Assembly: GCF_000368765.1 (NCBI RefSeq)
Contig: NZ_KB849655.1
Location: 1,705,653-1,769,652 of the forward strand
Direction: 5' to 3'
DNA from: Acinetobacter junii CIP 64.5
GTDB taxonomy: Bacteria; Pseudomonadota; Gammaproteobacteria; Pseudomonadales; Moraxellaceae
Length of the DNA stretch: 64,000 bases
Shown here piece after piece: positions 28,014 to 38,794 of the stretch. Position numbers and translations under genes: made by a program. Numbering within the stretch: position 1 is the first letter of the stretch; each line of letters starts with the position of its first letter. The notes under the pieces were generated by a model, which had not been told where the DNA came from, did not search any database, and worked only from the letters and a program-made list of their open reading frames with translations.

Positions 28014-29963
28014 TTAGAGCAATAAACTACGAATATCTTTTAATAGCTTGGTCAATTTATTGGTAAAGCGTGCCGCATCAGCCCCATTAATAACTCGATG
28101 ATCATATGACAACGATAATGGCAACATTAAGCGTGGATCAAAATCTTTACCATTCCATACAGGTTGCATGGTTGCTGGAGAGATACCCAAAATTGCGACT
28201 TGAGGCCAGTTCACTAAAGGCGTAAATGCAGTTCCACCAATACTACCCAAGCTCGTAATGGTAAAGTTGGCACCTTGCAAATCTTTCGGTGATAACTTAC
28301 GATCACGCGCTTTTTGACTGAGTTCAGCCAGTTCCATCGCGATTTGCTTAATGGATTTTTGGTCTGGATTACGCAGTACAGGAACTGTTAAACCATCAGG
28401 TGTAGCGACTGCGATACCCATATGAATTTCGTTACGCAACAACACTGACTTTTGATCATCTGCCAAATGACCCGCGAAATAAGGTTCTTCTTTTAACAAG
28501 TGAGCAACCGCTTTCGCGATGAACGCTAAAATAGTTAAGCTAATTCCTTGTTTTTTGAACCCATCTTTCAGTTCGCCACGCCATGCTTCAAGCTCAGTGA
28601 TATCAGCCAAGTCAAACTGCGTTACTTGTGGTATGAAGTTATTCAATGACAATTGCGGAACAGAGACCTGTTGCAAACGTGTCATTGCTTTTACTTCGCC
28701 ACCACCGAAGGCAGTGAAATCAGGTAATGATGGCAAGCCTGAAGCGACAGGTGCAGCCTGTGTACTAGGAGCAGCTTGTGGTGCAGTTAAACGCGTTTTT
28801 ACATAAGCAAAAACATCGTCTTTCATCACACGACCGTGTTCGCCAGAGGCTTTCACTTGACCAAGGACTACTCCGAGTTCACGCGCCAATTTACGTACCG
28901 CTGGACCCGCATAAACTTTGGCATTGTCAGCTTCTTGCTCTTTGGTCAGCTTCTCAGCTTGCGCTGGCGCACTCGGTGCTGCTGTCGCTACCGTCTGTGG
29001 TTTTACTGGTGCAGCTTCAGTAGCAGTTGGTTGAGTTTTTGGTGCTACTTGAGCAGCAGCCTGACCACTCACCTCTATCGTTGCCAAACCCATGCCTTGA
29101 CGAACTTCTTGATTGGCTGACACATGGATTGCTCTCACAATCCCCGCAACCGAGCTTGGAACTTCAACAGATGCCTTATCTGACTCAACCACGCATAAGC
29201 TTTGTTGAGCTTTAACGCGATCACCAACATTGACCAAAATTTCTGAAACAAGTGCTTTTTCTACACCTAGATCAGGTACTTCAATTTCAACATTACCTGT
29301 TGAGCTATTAGTTGCAGCTGAGGCTTCTGTAGTTGCTACTGTTTGAGCTGGAGCTACTTGCGGTTCAGATGGTACTACAGCACTCGCGGTCTTGACCTGA
29401 ATCAACACCACTCCTTCCTTAATGCTGTCACCCTCTTTGATTTGAATCGCTTCAACTACGCCTGCAACTGAACTCGGAACTTCGACCGTTGCCTTATCTG
29501 ACTCAACAACGACAATACTTTGTTCAACTTCAATTTCATCGCCAACTTTTACAAGAACTTCGGCAACCAAAGCTTTTTCAACACCAATATCTGGAACTTT
29601 TACATCCACAACTTGCGTCGAAGTCGCAGATTGGTTAACGACAGGTGCAGATGGAGTTTCAATCTGTTCAGATTGAGTTTCTACCTTCGGAGTTTCAACT
29701 TGAGCTGTTTCAACAACACGACTTTCCGTTGCTTGAGATTCTGCTTCCAGCTCAACTAAAGCAACACCTTCAGTAACTTCATCACCTTGTTTAACCAAAA
29801 TACTTTTCACGATACCTGCGGCAGTACTTGGAACTTCTACCGTCGCTTTATCAGACTCTAGAACTAAAAGACTATCTTCTACAGCGACTCGATCACCTAT
29901 TTTTACCAAGATTTCGGCGACCAAAGCTTTATCAACGCCAATATCAGGTGCTTGGATTTGCAT
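28014..29963 (-). CDS. aceF: Pyruvate dehydrogenase E2, dihydrolipoamide acetyltransferase
   Basis: A 649-aa E2 core subunit that transfers acetyl groups to CoA in the pyruvate dehydrogenase complex. Three lipoyl domains are visible (about 1-75, 120-192, 227-300), each with its lipoylated lysine in ESDKA and joined by Ala/Pro/Thr-rich linkers. The peripheral-subunit-binding domain (AGPAVRKLARELGV near 350) precedes the catalytic domain, ending with the active-site His in SYDHRVINGADAARF. It starts 2 bp after aceE, so the two are coupled. E3 (lpd) is not adjacent. Confidence 0.96.
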   Translation of the reverse strand: MQIQAPDIGVDKALVAEILVKIGDRVAVEDSLLVLESDKATVEVPSTAAGIVKSILVKQGDEVTEGVALVELEAESQATESRVVETAQVETPKVETQSEQIETPSAPVVNQSATSTQVVDVKVPDIGVEKALVAEVLVKVGDEIEVEQSIVVVESDKATVEVPSSVAGVVEAIQIKEGDSIKEGVVLIQVKTASAVVPSEPQVAPAQTVATTEASAATNSSTGNVEIEVPDLGVEKALVSEILVNVGDRVKAQQSLCVVESDKASVEVPSSVAGIVRAIHVSANQEVRQGMGLATIEVSGQAAAQVAPKTQPTATEAAPVKPQTVATAAPSAPAQAEKLTKEQEADNAKVYAGPAVRKLARELGVVLGQVKASGEHGRVMKDDVFAYVKTRLTAPQAAPSTQAAPVASGLPSLPDFTAFGGGEVKAMTRLQQVSVPQLSLNNFIPQVTQFDLADITELEAWRGELKDGFKKQGISLTILAFIAKAVAHLLKEEPYFAGHLADDQKSVLLRNEIHMGIAVATPDGLTVPVLRNPDQKSIKQIAMELAELSQKARDRKLSPKDLQGANFTITSLGSIGGTAFTPLVNWPQVAILGISPATMQPVWNGKDFDPRLMLPLSLSYDHRVINGADAARFTNKLTKLLKDIRSLLL

Positions 29964-29965
29964 GA

Positions 29966-32683
29966 TTAGTTCCCCTCACCTGTTTGGTTTTCGTGATATT
30001 CAGCCACAGCTTGCACTTGCGGGTGCGCCTGTGGTGCCCATGCAACTGGACGATCTGTATCTAACTCAAATGATGAGATTGCGTCTTTTACTAAACGGTT
30101 TTCCACCTCACCTTCGTCGGCTAATTTTTTCAAAGTCGCAACTACGATATGTGCCGCATCAACTCCGAAATAGCTACGCAAATTAGCACGAGTATCTGAG
30201 CGACCATAACCATCTGTCCCCAAAGTGACATATGGACGATTGTCTGGTAAATATGCTCGGATTTGCTCACTATAAACGCGCATGTGATCCGTAGCTGAAA
30301 CTACAATACCGTCAGTATCACGTAATTGCTGAGATACCCAAGATTCTTTTGCTGTCTCAGTCAAAGGATGTAAACGATTATATTCGTCACATGCCATACC
30401 ATCACGTGCTAGCTCGTTGAAACTCGTCACACTCCAGACATTTGAATGAATCTGATATTCATCACGAAGTATTTTTGCTGCTTTGATCACTTCACGTAAA
30501 ATGACACCTGAGCCTAATAATTGAACTGTTGCTTGCTCATCTTTCTGCAACAAATACATACCACGCTTAATGCCTTCTTCTGCACCTTCAGGCATTTCAG
30601 GATGTTCGTAGTTTTCGTTCATCACTGTTAAATAATAGAACACACGCTCTTGATCTTGATACATGCGTTTCAAGCCGTCATGCACAATCACCGCAAGTTC
30701 ATAACCAAAACAAGGATCATAAGAAACACAGTTTGGAATCGTACCTGCCAAGATATGAGAATGACCATCTTGGTGTTGTAGACCCTCACCATTTAAGGTG
30801 GTACGTCCAGCAGTTGCACCTAACAAGAAGCCTTGCGCTTGTGCATCACCTGCCGCCCATGCGATATCCCCAATACGTTGGAAACCAAACATTGAGTAAT
30901 ACATGTACATCGGAATCATTGGTAAGTTATTGGTTGAATAACTAGTCCCTAACGCAGCCCAAGCACTCATCGCACCAGCTTCGTTAATCCCTTCTTGCAA
31001 CATATGACCATCTTTCGCTTCACGATAATTCATGAGCTGTTCATTGTCTTCAGGGGTATATTTTTGTCCGTGTGCGGCATAAATCCCGAGTTGGCGGAAC
31101 ATACCTTCCAAGCCGAATGTACGAGCCTCATCTGGAACGATTGGGACAACATGATCTTTGATAGCTTTTTCTTTTAACAAAGCTGAGATCAAACGTACCA
31201 TCAACATCGTCGTTGATTGCTCTTTTCCACCGCTGCCTTTTAATACGGCATCAAATACTGACAGTTCAGGTATTGGCAAAGAAGTACTTTCCTTACGACG
31301 TGCAGGTAGGTAACCACCTAACGCTTCACGACGTGCTTTCATGTACTTCATTTCTGGAGAGTTTTCACTTGGACGGTAGAATGGAAGCTCTTCTAACTTA
31401 TCATCTGTAAATGGCAAGTTAAAACGGTCACGCACATATTTCAAAGAGTCGATCTGCATTTTTTTGATTTGGTGAGTTTTGTTCACCGCTTCAATTTCTT
31501 CAGACAAACCATAACCTTTAACCGTTTTTGCAAGAATAACGGTTGGTTGACCTTTGGCTTTCATTGCTTCTGCGTAGGCAGCAAAAACTTTGTATGGGTC
31601 ATGACCCCCACGGTTCAGATTATCGATATCTTCATCGCTTAAATCTTTTACCAGTTCTGCAGCTTCTGGGTACTTGCCAAAGAATTTCTCACGCGTATAC
31701 GCACCGCCTTTCACTTGATAGCGTTGGTACTCACCATCAACAGTTTCTTCCATGACCGCTTTTAAAGCGCCTGAAGTATCTTGAGCAAGTAGTGGATCCC
31801 AATGACGACCCCAAACTACTTTAATGACACGCCAGCCTGCACCACGGAATAAAGATTCTAATTCTTGAATAATTTTACCGTTACCACGTACAGGACCATC
31901 GAGGCGCTGTAGATTACAATTCACGACCCAAATCAGGTTATCAAGCTTTTCACGCCCCGCAAGTGAAATTGCACCAGTACTTTCTGGCTCATCCATCTCA
32001 CCATCGCCAAGATATGCCCAGACTTTACGATTCTCTTCTTTAATCAAACCACGATTCATCAAGTACTTTTGAATATGAGCTTGATAAATTGACATGATTG
32101 GACCAAGACCCATCGATACGGTAGGGAATTGCCAATAGTCAGGCATCAAATATGGATGAGGATAACTTGGGAGACCATTACCACCCACTTCACGACGGAA
32201 ATTATTAAGTTGCTCTTCATTCAAACGTCCTTCCAAGAAAGAACGCGCATAAATACCAGGTGCACAGTGACCTTGGTAGTAAATCATGTCGCCACCAAAA
32301 TTATCAGAGGCAGCGCGGAAGAAATGGTTAAAACCAACATCATATAACGTCGCAGAAGATGCGAAACTAGCAAGGTGACCACCTAAGTCATCACCTGTTT
32401 TGTTTGCACGTAAAACCATTGCAAGTGCATTCCAACGAATCAAGGCACGAATACGACGCTCCATGTCTTGATCGCCTGGCATTGCTGGTTGTTCTTCAAC
32501 TGAGATCGTGTTGAGATAAGGTGTATTTAAGCGTTGGATCGGCACATGTTTTGCAATCGCACGTTGATATAGTTTTTCTAGTAAGAAAGCAGCGCGTTCT
32601 GTGCCCATGTGTTGTAATACTGAATCAAATGCTTCTTGCCATTCCTGGGTTTCTTGCGCGTCAGAGTCGCCATAAAACGCCAT
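29966..32683 (-). CDS. aceE: Pyruvate dehydrogenase E1 (homodimeric)
   Basis: A 905-aa thiamine-diphosphate enzyme that decarboxylates pyruvate and acetylates the lipoyl arms of AceF. The ThDP/Mg2+ motif spans GDGEMDEPESTGAISLAGRE to the Asn in VVNCNLQRLDGPVRGN (about 228-270). Active-site His-rich stretches include GLQHQDGHSHILA near 640. ATG 32683 is chosen because AAAAGGTGA lies just upstream and the protein then begins MAFYGDSDAQETQEWQEAF like other Acinetobacter/Pseudomonas AceE. A further upstream non-ATG start would be out of context. Confidence 0.96.
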   Translation of the reverse strand: MAFYGDSDAQETQEWQEAFDSVLQHMGTERAAFLLEKLYQRAIAKHVPIQRLNTPYLNTISVEEQPAMPGDQDMERRIRALIRWNALAMVLRANKTGDDLGGHLASFASSATLYDVGFNHFFRAASDNFGGDMIYYQGHCAPGIYARSFLEGRLNEEQLNNFRREVGGNGLPSYPHPYLMPDYWQFPTVSMGLGPIMSIYQAHIQKYLMNRGLIKEENRKVWAYLGDGEMDEPESTGAISLAGREKLDNLIWVVNCNLQRLDGPVRGNGKIIQELESLFRGAGWRVIKVVWGRHWDPLLAQDTSGALKAVMEETVDGEYQRYQVKGGAYTREKFFGKYPEAAELVKDLSDEDIDNLNRGGHDPYKVFAAYAEAMKAKGQPTVILAKTVKGYGLSEEIEAVNKTHQIKKMQIDSLKYVRDRFNLPFTDDKLEELPFYRPSENSPEMKYMKARREALGGYLPARRKESTSLPIPELSVFDAVLKGSGGKEQSTTMLMVRLISALLKEKAIKDHVVPIVPDEARTFGLEGMFRQLGIYAAHGQKYTPEDNEQLMNYREAKDGHMLQEGINEAGAMSAWAALGTSYSTNNLPMIPMYMYYSMFGFQRIGDIAWAAGDAQAQGFLLGATAGRTTLNGEGLQHQDGHSHILAGTIPNCVSYDPCFGYELAVIVHDGLKRMYQDQERVFYYLTVMNENYEHPEMPEGAEEGIKRGMYLLQKDEQATVQLLGSGVILREVIKAAKILRDEYQIHSNVWSVTSFNELARDGMACDEYNRLHPLTETAKESWVSQQLRDTDGIVVSATDHMRVYSEQIRAYLPDNRPYVTLGTDGYGRSDTRANLRSYFGVDAAHIVVATLKKLADEGEVENRLVKDAISSFELDTDRPVAWAPQAHPQVQAVAEYHENQTGEGN

Positions 32684-32826
32684 ACAATTCACCTTTTCCC
32701 TTAAGTTATTTTGACGTTCTATTTTTATCATGTTTTGGCTTCATAAAGGTATCGCCCCAAATGAATACAAAATGCCTTAATATTTTCTCACTAAATAGTC
32801 ATTGACCTAAATAAAACAAAAGACAT

Positions 32827-32853
32827 AAAAAATCGCCAATAATGGCGATTTTC
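32827..32853 (-). terminator. Terminator of M23 peptidase gene
   Basis: Stem AAAATCGCCA/TGGCGATTTT with a minimal loop. The flanking A run reads as T on the minus strand. Confidence 0.82.
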
Positions 32854-32886
32854 TCAGAATTAATATACAAATGTTATACAAATGAC

Positions 32887-33594
32887 TTAAGGCAGCATCG
32901 CTAAGTATGTTGATGGATTTTTACGCTGACCATCTTTAACAACTTCAAAATGTAAATGCGGACCAGTACAACGACCAGTACAACCTACATTTGCAATGTG
33001 TTCACCTGCACTCACTCGATCACCAGCATTTACGATTAAACGCGAAGCATGAGCGTAGCGTGTGATATATCCATTGCCATGATCAATTTCAACGTATTGT
33101 CCATAACCTGAACCCCAACCAGATTTTGTTACAACGCCAGGACCGGTTGCATAAATCGGAGTTCCAGATGGTGCTGAAAGATCAATACCTGAATGGTGAC
33201 GAGTAGAACCGAGTAAAGTACGAGTTCCCCAAGATGAACTTACACGACCCTCTTCCAACGGATGGCTCACTAACCAAGAATAACCCGTATTTGATGAAAA
33301 TGATGATGTAGATTTTTCTTTCGGAGTAGAAATTGCCGAACGGCCATATTTCTTTTCAATCATTGCGTTGTTTAATTCAATCGTCTTTTCACGCAACTGA
33401 ACAGATACATTTGAAACTGCTGGTAGATCTATATCATCTGGATGATTATAAGAACCTTGAGCAAGTGTTTTTGATAATTCTTCTAAACGGTCATCACCCG
33501 TAGTTTGAGTGATATTTTGATAATCTGCAAAGGCAACCGATGCTGCAGAAGCAGCTAATGAAAATGCGAGTAAAATACGACGCGTATGATGCAT
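32887..33594 (-). CDS. M23-family peptidoglycan metallopeptidase
   Basis: A 235-aa exported peptidase. The signal peptide (to about residue 23, SAASVAFA) leads into a helical linker, then a LytM/M23 domain from about 115. Zinc ligands are visible: His and Asp in RHHSGIDLSAPSGTPIY, and the HxH pair in GPHLHFEVVKDG, with the catalytic His in RYAHASRL. All metal ligands are intact, so it should be an active endopeptidase instead of a degenerate EnvC/NlpD-type activator. It lies next to lpxC and the division cluster, suggesting a role in wall remodelling. Confidence 0.88.
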   Translation of the reverse strand: MHHTRRILLAFSLAASAASVAFADYQNITQTTGDDRLEELSKTLAQGSYNHPDDIDLPAVSNVSVQLREKTIELNNAMIEKKYGRSAISTPKEKSTSSFSSNTGYSWLVSHPLEEGRVSSSWGTRTLLGSTRHHSGIDLSAPSGTPIYATGPGVVTKSGWGSGYGQYVEIDHGNGYITRYAHASRLIVNAGDRVSAGEHIANVGCTGRCTGPHLHFEVVKDGQRKNPSTYLAMLP

Positions 33595-33701
33595 AAAAAA
33601 CCTCTTGAAACCGTCCTTACTAAAGTTCCTTTATCATCTCTTCCTTGAAATCAGCTGAAGTGAACGCTTAAGATGAACATCTAACCTCGTGGGAAGTTAA
33701 A

Positions 33702-34142
33702 ATGTCTGAACCTACAAACGTCTTTCAACAGAAAGGACAACACATAAAAACAGGAAACTTAACGTTTCTGACTACGCAAGTCACACAATGGAAACAACTT
33801 ACGAAAATTATTCAACCATTATTGCCCCAACCAGAACAATGGCAGGTTGTTTGTTATCAACATGGCGTTTTGACCATAACAGGTGAAAATCAAGCAATGA
33901 TTAGTCAGCTCAGTTATTTACAAAGTCACTATGTTGCGCAGTTAGCTCAGCTTGAAGGTCTCAGAGATTTAAGAAAAATCCAAGTCCGTTTAAGAAATAA
34001 GACCGTGGTTTCTCAACAAGTCTCTCCCCCGCCTCAAGCACTTTCTTCAGAGACAAAGGAGCTATTACGCAGTGCCGCTGAATATGTGAGCGACGCTAAG
34101 CTTAGCCAAGCTTTACTACGTTTGGCAAGCAATAAAAAGTAA
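33702..34142 (+). CDS. dciA: DciA-type replicative helicase loader (DUF721)
   Basis: A 146-aa protein that in most bacteria loads DnaB at the origin. The conserved DUF721 half is visible (about 25-105): an N-terminal helix, then WQVVCYQHGVLTITGENQAMISQLSYLQ (KH-like fold pattern) and LRDLRKIQVRLRN. The divergent position beside lpxC is the usual one for dciA in gammaproteobacteria, which strengthens the call. The C-terminal 40 residues are lower-complexity and helical, as expected for the disordered tail. Confidence 0.82.
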   Translation: MSEPTNVFQQKGQHIKTGNLTFLTTQVTQWKQLTKIIQPLLPQPEQWQVVCYQHGVLTITGENQAMISQLSYLQSHYVAQLAQLEGLRDLRKIQVRLRNKTVVSQQVSPPPQALSSETKELLRSAAEYVSDAKLSQALLRLASNKK

Positions 34143-34240
34143 AGTACCGATATTGACGATCGAAACACTCAATCAAATAACGAGAACTACATCACAATTT
34201 TAATTGTTATAATATAACATACACAATATAAGACAATGAC

Positions 34241-35143
34241 TTATGTCACACTTACATACGGAATCGGACATTCATTCTCGTTAATAAATGTTACAATTTC
34301 ATAGCTGCTTGGATCGTTTTGAACATTGCGAAGAAGCTGATTATTCAGAGCGTGTCCTGACTTATAGCCATCAAATTTCGCAATAATTTGATGCCCTAAT
34401 AGATATAAATCACCTACTGCGTCTAAAATCTTATGGCGAACAAACTCATCGGCGAAGCGCAGCCCTTCTTCATTGACTACGCCTGTATCATCAACACCAA
34501 TCGCATTTTCCAAACTTGCACCTAATGCAAGATTGTTGGCTTTTAAATAATCCAAATCTTTCATGAAACCAAAAGTTCGGGCTTCGCTAACTTCATAGAC
34601 AAAGGTTTCTGTAGAGAAGTCGATACTGACAGATTGATATTCTTTTGCGAAGGCGGGATGGTCAAAATCGATCGTAAAATTAAGTTGAAAACCTGAATGA
34701 GGGGTAAAAATAGCACGCTTATCCTCAAGCAGCGCTTCTACAGGTTTTAAAATTCGGATAAATTTCTTCGGTGCATTTTGCTCTGCGAGCTCACCTTGCA
34801 TAAGAAGATAGATAAATGGACCAGCACTACCATCCATGATTGGCACTTCAGATGCAGACACTTCAACGATAAGGTTATCAATCCCCAATCCTGCAATCGC
34901 ACTCATCACATGCTCAATCGTTCCGACTTTAATGTCTTCTCGAACGAGATTGGAGCACATAAAGGCTTCTTGGATAAGTAAAGCATTTGCTGGAATATCA
35001 ACTGGCGGATTTAAATCAATACGGCGAAAGACAATACCTCCATCAATATGGTGTGGAACAAAATTAATCAGCACCTTTTGACCACTGTGCAGACCAATAC
35101 CGCTCGCTTTCACCACACGTTTCAAAGTACGTTGTTTCACCAT
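34241..35143 (-). CDS. lpxC: UDP-3-O-acyl-N-acetylglucosamine deacetylase
   Basis: A 300-aa zinc deacetylase, the committed step of lipid A synthesis. The first zinc His is in [19 protein letters not shown] (near 79), the other two ligands in [16 protein letters not shown] (His and Asp near 237-241), with the general base His shortly after ([15 protein letters not shown]). Full length. The 5' flank (35144-35254) separates it from ftsZ by a terminator, so it has its own promoter. Confidence 0.96.
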   Translation of the reverse strand: MVKQRTLKRVVKASGIGLHSGQKVLINFVPHHIDGGIVFRRIDLNPPVDIPANALLIQEAFMCSNLVREDIKVGTIEHVMSAIAGLGIDNLIVEVSASEVPIMDGSAGPFIYLLMQGELAEQNAPKKFIRILKPVEALLEDKRAIFTPHSGFQLNFTIDFDHPAFAKEYQSVSIDFSTETFVYEVSEARTFGFMKDLDYLKANNLALGASLENAIGVDDTGVVNEEGLRFADEFVRHKILDAVGDLYLLGHQIIAKFDGYKSGHALNNQLLRNVQNDPSSYEIVTFINENECPIPYVSVT

Positions 35144-35203
35144 GCCACGCCAACTTCATTTGCAAAAACCGATATAACTTAGCATATTTTGCCATTTTAA
35201 AAA

Positions 35204-35234
35204 AATAAAAAAGGGGACAATTACTGTCCCCCTT
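35204..35234 (-). terminator. Terminator of ftsZ
   Basis: Stem AAGGGGACA/TGTCCCCCTT around a 5-nt loop. On the minus strand it is followed by a long T-rich tract. Confidence 0.85.
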
Positions 35235-35254
35235 TAGCTAAACATATGATTTTG

Positions 35255-36436
35255 TTATTTACGCTGTTGATTTTTCAGATAGTCCTGAATGCTCATCGGC
35301 GAAGAACGCGGGGTTGAACTTGGTGCGTTCGCTACTGGTGATTCAGCATTTGTACGCTTACTAATTGCAGGTACATCATCTTCATCAACTGATTGTTGGG
35401 CTGTATGTGCTGTGGCATGATGCGTTGTCGTAACGCGCTTCTTCGCCTCAACTTCGCTCGCATTACGAGTCAGACCAGTTGCAATTACAGTCACACGAAG
35501 TTCATCACGTGCATCAGGATCAAATACCGTACCGTAGAAGATTTCACCTTCGTCCAAATCAACAATTTGATTGACCACATCGGTAATAATTTCTGTTTCA
35601 CGTAAGGTAATATCATCACCACCAGTAATATTGATCAATACACCTTTAGCATTGATAATATTCACGTTATCGAGTAATGGGCTACGGATTGCTTGTTCAG
35701 CTGCTTGGCGAGCACGGTCTTCACCACGTCCCAAACCAGCACCCATCATTGCATAACCACGTGTGCTCATCGCAGTTTTTAAGTCAGCAAAGTCTAGGTT
35801 AATGTGACCACGATTTACCACTAAGTCAAAAATACTGCGAACAGCATTTAACAATACATCGTCTGCCTTTTTATAGGCATCTTTCATTGAGATGTCACCA
35901 TACACGCTGAGTAAGCGTTGATTTGGGATAATAATCAACGAATCTACATGTGCTTCAAGTGCATCAATACCTTTTTCAGCTGATTTTTGACGACGACGAC
36001 CTTCAAAATTAAAAGGGGTTGTCACAACACCAACGGTCAAAATACCCATTTCTTTAGCTACTTCGGCAACCACAGGTGCTGCACCTGTACCTGTACCACC
36101 GCCCATACCTGCAGTGACAAAAACCATGTCCGTGCCTTCGAGATGTTGACGAATCACTTCACGGCTTTCTTCAGCAGCAATCTGACCAACCTCTGGATTT
36201 GCACCTGCACCTAAACCACGAGTACTTTGCTCACCCAGCTGGATCTTGAATGGAGCATTCATGCTATCTAGGGCTTGTTTATCCGTGTTTGCACAAACAA
36301 ACTTTACGCCTTTGATGTCTGACTGCACCATGTGTTGAACAGCGTTACCGCCACCACCACCCACGCCAAATACTGTGAAACGGGCTTGACCGTTGCCATC
36401 GTCTAGTTCATCTTCTATAAATTCAAATGAGGCCAT
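35255..36436 (-). CDS. ftsZ: Cell-division tubulin FtsZ
   Basis: A 393-aa GTPase that polymerises into the division ring. GTP-binding loops are [13 protein letters not shown] (N-terminal) and the tubulin signature [18 protein letters not shown] (about 106-123). The T7 synergy loop [11 protein letters not shown] (about 207) completes the catalytic site with the next subunit. After a variable linker the conserved C-terminal peptide [12 protein letters not shown], which binds FtsA and ZipA, is present. Last gene of the division cluster, 166 bp after ftsA. Confidence 0.97.
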   Translation of the reverse strand: MASFEFIEDELDDGNGQARFTVFGVGGGGGNAVQHMVQSDIKGVKFVCANTDKQALDSMNAPFKIQLGEQSTRGLGAGANPEVGQIAAEESREVIRQHLEGTDMVFVTAGMGGGTGTGAAPVVAEVAKEMGILTVGVVTTPFNFEGRRRQKSAEKGIDALEAHVDSLIIIPNQRLLSVYGDISMKDAYKKADDVLLNAVRSIFDLVVNRGHINLDFADLKTAMSTRGYAMMGAGLGRGEDRARQAAEQAIRSPLLDNVNIINAKGVLINITGGDDITLRETEIITDVVNQIVDLDEGEIFYGTVFDPDARDELRVTVIATGLTRNASEVEAKKRVTTTHHATAHTAQQSVDEDDVPAISKRTNAESPVANAPSSTPRSSPMSIQDYLKNQQRK

Positions 36437-36602
36437 GACCTTTAGATTTCCTAATATATAAATGGCAGTTACTTCAGCCCGTTACTGCCTTGATTTTTAA
36501 AACTACTGATGCCTAGGATGCTGTTCAATATTACTCAGCTTGTCAAGTCCAGTGACTTACTATTACAACTTCCTAACAATTTTTCCCCAAAATACCTACA
36601 AG

Positions 36603-37865
36603 TTAGAAAATCGCCTTAAGCTTGCTATTGAGTGCATTCCAACCATTTGCGACACGATCCATAAAACTCCGATCATTCGCTTCTTCAGGTTCTTCAACAG
36701 CATCTTGTAAGTCACTTTGGCTAAACATCAACAACCCTGCCGCTGTCGCATACATTGAACGACGCAATGCAGGTAAGTGCTGATCTTCAGCATAAACTTG
36801 CAAAGGCGGATTACCCAAGTGTGCAGATACACCAAGCATACGACGTGCCAAATTCACCATTCCTTCAATTTGACAAGCATCACCTGTGAGTACAACACCA
36901 TGATATAAACCATGTATTGCACCACTATGCTCTAACTCTTCACGGATAGATGTAAAGATTTCTTCATAACGTGCAATTACAATTTCTGCAAGCTCAATAC
37001 GACTAATGGTTTGCGTACCATCAATACCTTGAACTTGAATCATATGGTCTGGTTTGACCACACTGATATCGACACAACCATGTAAAATTTTGATGCGTTC
37101 GGCTTCTTCAGTTGTAGTCTGTAAAACTGCTGCAATATCACGTGTCACATTTTCACCACCACGCGGTAAAGTACGTGCTAATGCCAAACGTCCATCCAAA
37201 TAAACCGCAATATTGGTAATACCTGCACCAATATCAACTAAACAAACACCATATTCTTTTTCATCTTTCAGCAAGCTCGATTCAGCTGTTGCAAGGCAAG
37301 ATACCACCATTTTCTCAACACCAATGTTCGCACCTTTCATCGCGCGATCAAGGTTTTGCATAGTGCTGATCGGCATCATCATCAGCTGATAGTGTCCTGT
37401 CATGCTATGTGCTGACATATTCACAGGATTTTGTACCCATTCAGCAGAGTCACCTAACTCAAAGCCTAAAGGCACAGCACTTGCCAAATAATAATCAGGG
37501 GTCACATGGCTCGCTTTAGCCAACTCTAACGCTCTAACTACTTCATTTGTCGTAATAATATGATCATGATTTGCGACAGGAGTGCGACCTGAAGCATAAA
37601 AACTTTGTAATTCAGTACTTGGTATCGACACCCATGCGCTATGAATACGACATTCCGCCATATCTTCTGCTTCGGATACTGCATTTTTAATGGCAGCAAT
37701 CACTTTGTCTAAGCTGACAATCTTGCCTTTAACCATACCTCGGTTGCGAGCAGTTGCCATGCCGATCACTTGGATTTTATCCGGTGCATGGATCTTACCA
37801 ATCAAAACTGAGACTTTATGAGTCCCAATATCAATCGCAACAACTGAGGGAACAGCTTCACTCAT
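36603..37865 (-). CDS. ftsA: Cell-division actin-like protein FtsA
   Basis: A 420-aa actin-fold ATPase that tethers FtsZ to the membrane. The phosphate-1 motif is VVAIDIGTHKVSVLIG at the N-terminus; the SHS2/1C insertion and the phosphate-2 loop VDIGAGITNIAVY (about 205) follow. The C-terminal amphipathic helix VANGWNALNSKLKAIF is the membrane-targeting sequence. ATG 37865 (MSEAVPSV) is chosen over a TTG at 37922. Lies 65 bp after ftsQ. Confidence 0.95.
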   Translation of the reverse strand: MSEAVPSVVAIDIGTHKVSVLIGKIHAPDKIQVIGMATARNRGMVKGKIVSLDKVIAAIKNAVSEAEDMAECRIHSAWVSIPSTELQSFYASGRTPVANHDHIITTNEVVRALELAKASHVTPDYYLASAVPLGFELGDSAEWVQNPVNMSAHSMTGHYQLMMMPISTMQNLDRAMKGANIGVEKMVVSCLATAESSLLKDEKEYGVCLVDIGAGITNIAVYLDGRLALARTLPRGGENVTRDIAAVLQTTTEEAERIKILHGCVDISVVKPDHMIQVQGIDGTQTISRIELAEIVIARYEEIFTSIREELEHSGAIHGLYHGVVLTGDACQIEGMVNLARRMLGVSAHLGNPPLQVYAEDQHLPALRRSMYATAAGLLMFSQSDLQDAVEEPEEANDRSFMDRVANGWNALNSKLKAIF

Positions 37866-37930
37866 TACTTCAATACCATATCTTTTGTTGTTTATACGGG
37901 CAAAATTGCCTGTTATTTTCAAGCCACGTA

Positions 37931-38788
37931 TTATGGCTTTGCCTGAATTGCACCCGCAAGGTTTGTGTCATCAATCGTTACAACTAATTGACCATTGACA
38001 ATCTTTGGCGGCATTGCATTTTTCCACTGAATGGCTAAACCATTTCGGTAACGTAAATCAATCGCCGAGATTTTTGACCATACAGGTTTTAAATCCGTTT
38101 GTGCCAATTGGCTCAAGCGTTGTAACTTATTCATGGTTTGATCTTGGTCAACAATAATACGTAAACCTGAGTCAAACTGCATGAACCATGTCATACGCTC
38201 TGTTAAATAAAGCTCTTTTAACCGCAAATTTGCAGGATAAAACAACTGATTAATTTCATTATAGCGACGCATCATCATTTTGGATTGGCTGACTGGACCA
38301 TGCAAAAGCGGCAAGTTTGGATGTACCTTTGGCACAGCTTCGCTAAATACATCGCCATTATCACTGAGCAAGCGCCCTGTTCCCCAACGTGCAATCGCAT
38401 GTCGCGGCATCACCCGCACACGAATTGCATTTGGCCAAGCTCGTGAAACTACCACCCGATCAACCCATGAGACTTGTAACGCCTGATCACGAATTAATTC
38501 TAAATCTGAAGTGAAATAATTATCTTTAATTATAGGATTGAGATGTTGAACCAACTGTTGGTTCTCAACTTCTGATTGAGTACCCACCACCTGCAATTGT
38601 GCCACAGTTGCATCTGTCATGACTTTATATAAGCCATAAAGACCAACTGCAAGCACGGCAAATGCAACAACAAGAAGCAGCCAACCACCCGCGTTCACCA
38701 TTTTTTGTTTAGGCGAAGGCGGTTTCTCATGAATAGAGCTGATGGCAGGTCGTGTTTTACGACGCATTGATGCAGGAAGTTGAGCCAT
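37931..38788 (-). CDS. ftsQ: Cell-division protein FtsQ
   Basis: A 285-aa bitopic protein of the divisome (FtsQLB complex). A basic cytoplasmic N-terminus (about 1-30) is followed by one membrane segment (about 35-58, GGWLLLVVAFAVLAVGLYGLY in part). The POTRA domain comes next (VQVVGTQSEV-like strand, near 72-135), then the periplasmic beta domain. It sits 6 bp after ddlB, as in most dcw clusters. Confidence 0.93.
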   Translation of the reverse strand: MAQLPASMRRKTRPAISSIHEKPPSPKQKMVNAGGWLLLVVAFAVLAVGLYGLYKVMTDATVAQLQVVGTQSEVENQQLVQHLNPIIKDNYFTSDLELIRDQALQVSWVDRVVVSRAWPNAIRVRVMPRHAIARWGTGRLLSDNGDVFSEAVPKVHPNLPLLHGPVSQSKMMMRRYNEINQLFYPANLRLKELYLTERMTWFMQFDSGLRIIVDQDQTMNKLQRLSQLAQTDLKPVWSKISAIDLRYRNGLAIQWKNAMPPKIVNGQLVVTIDDTNLAGAIQAKP

Positions 38789-38794
38789 GAATAA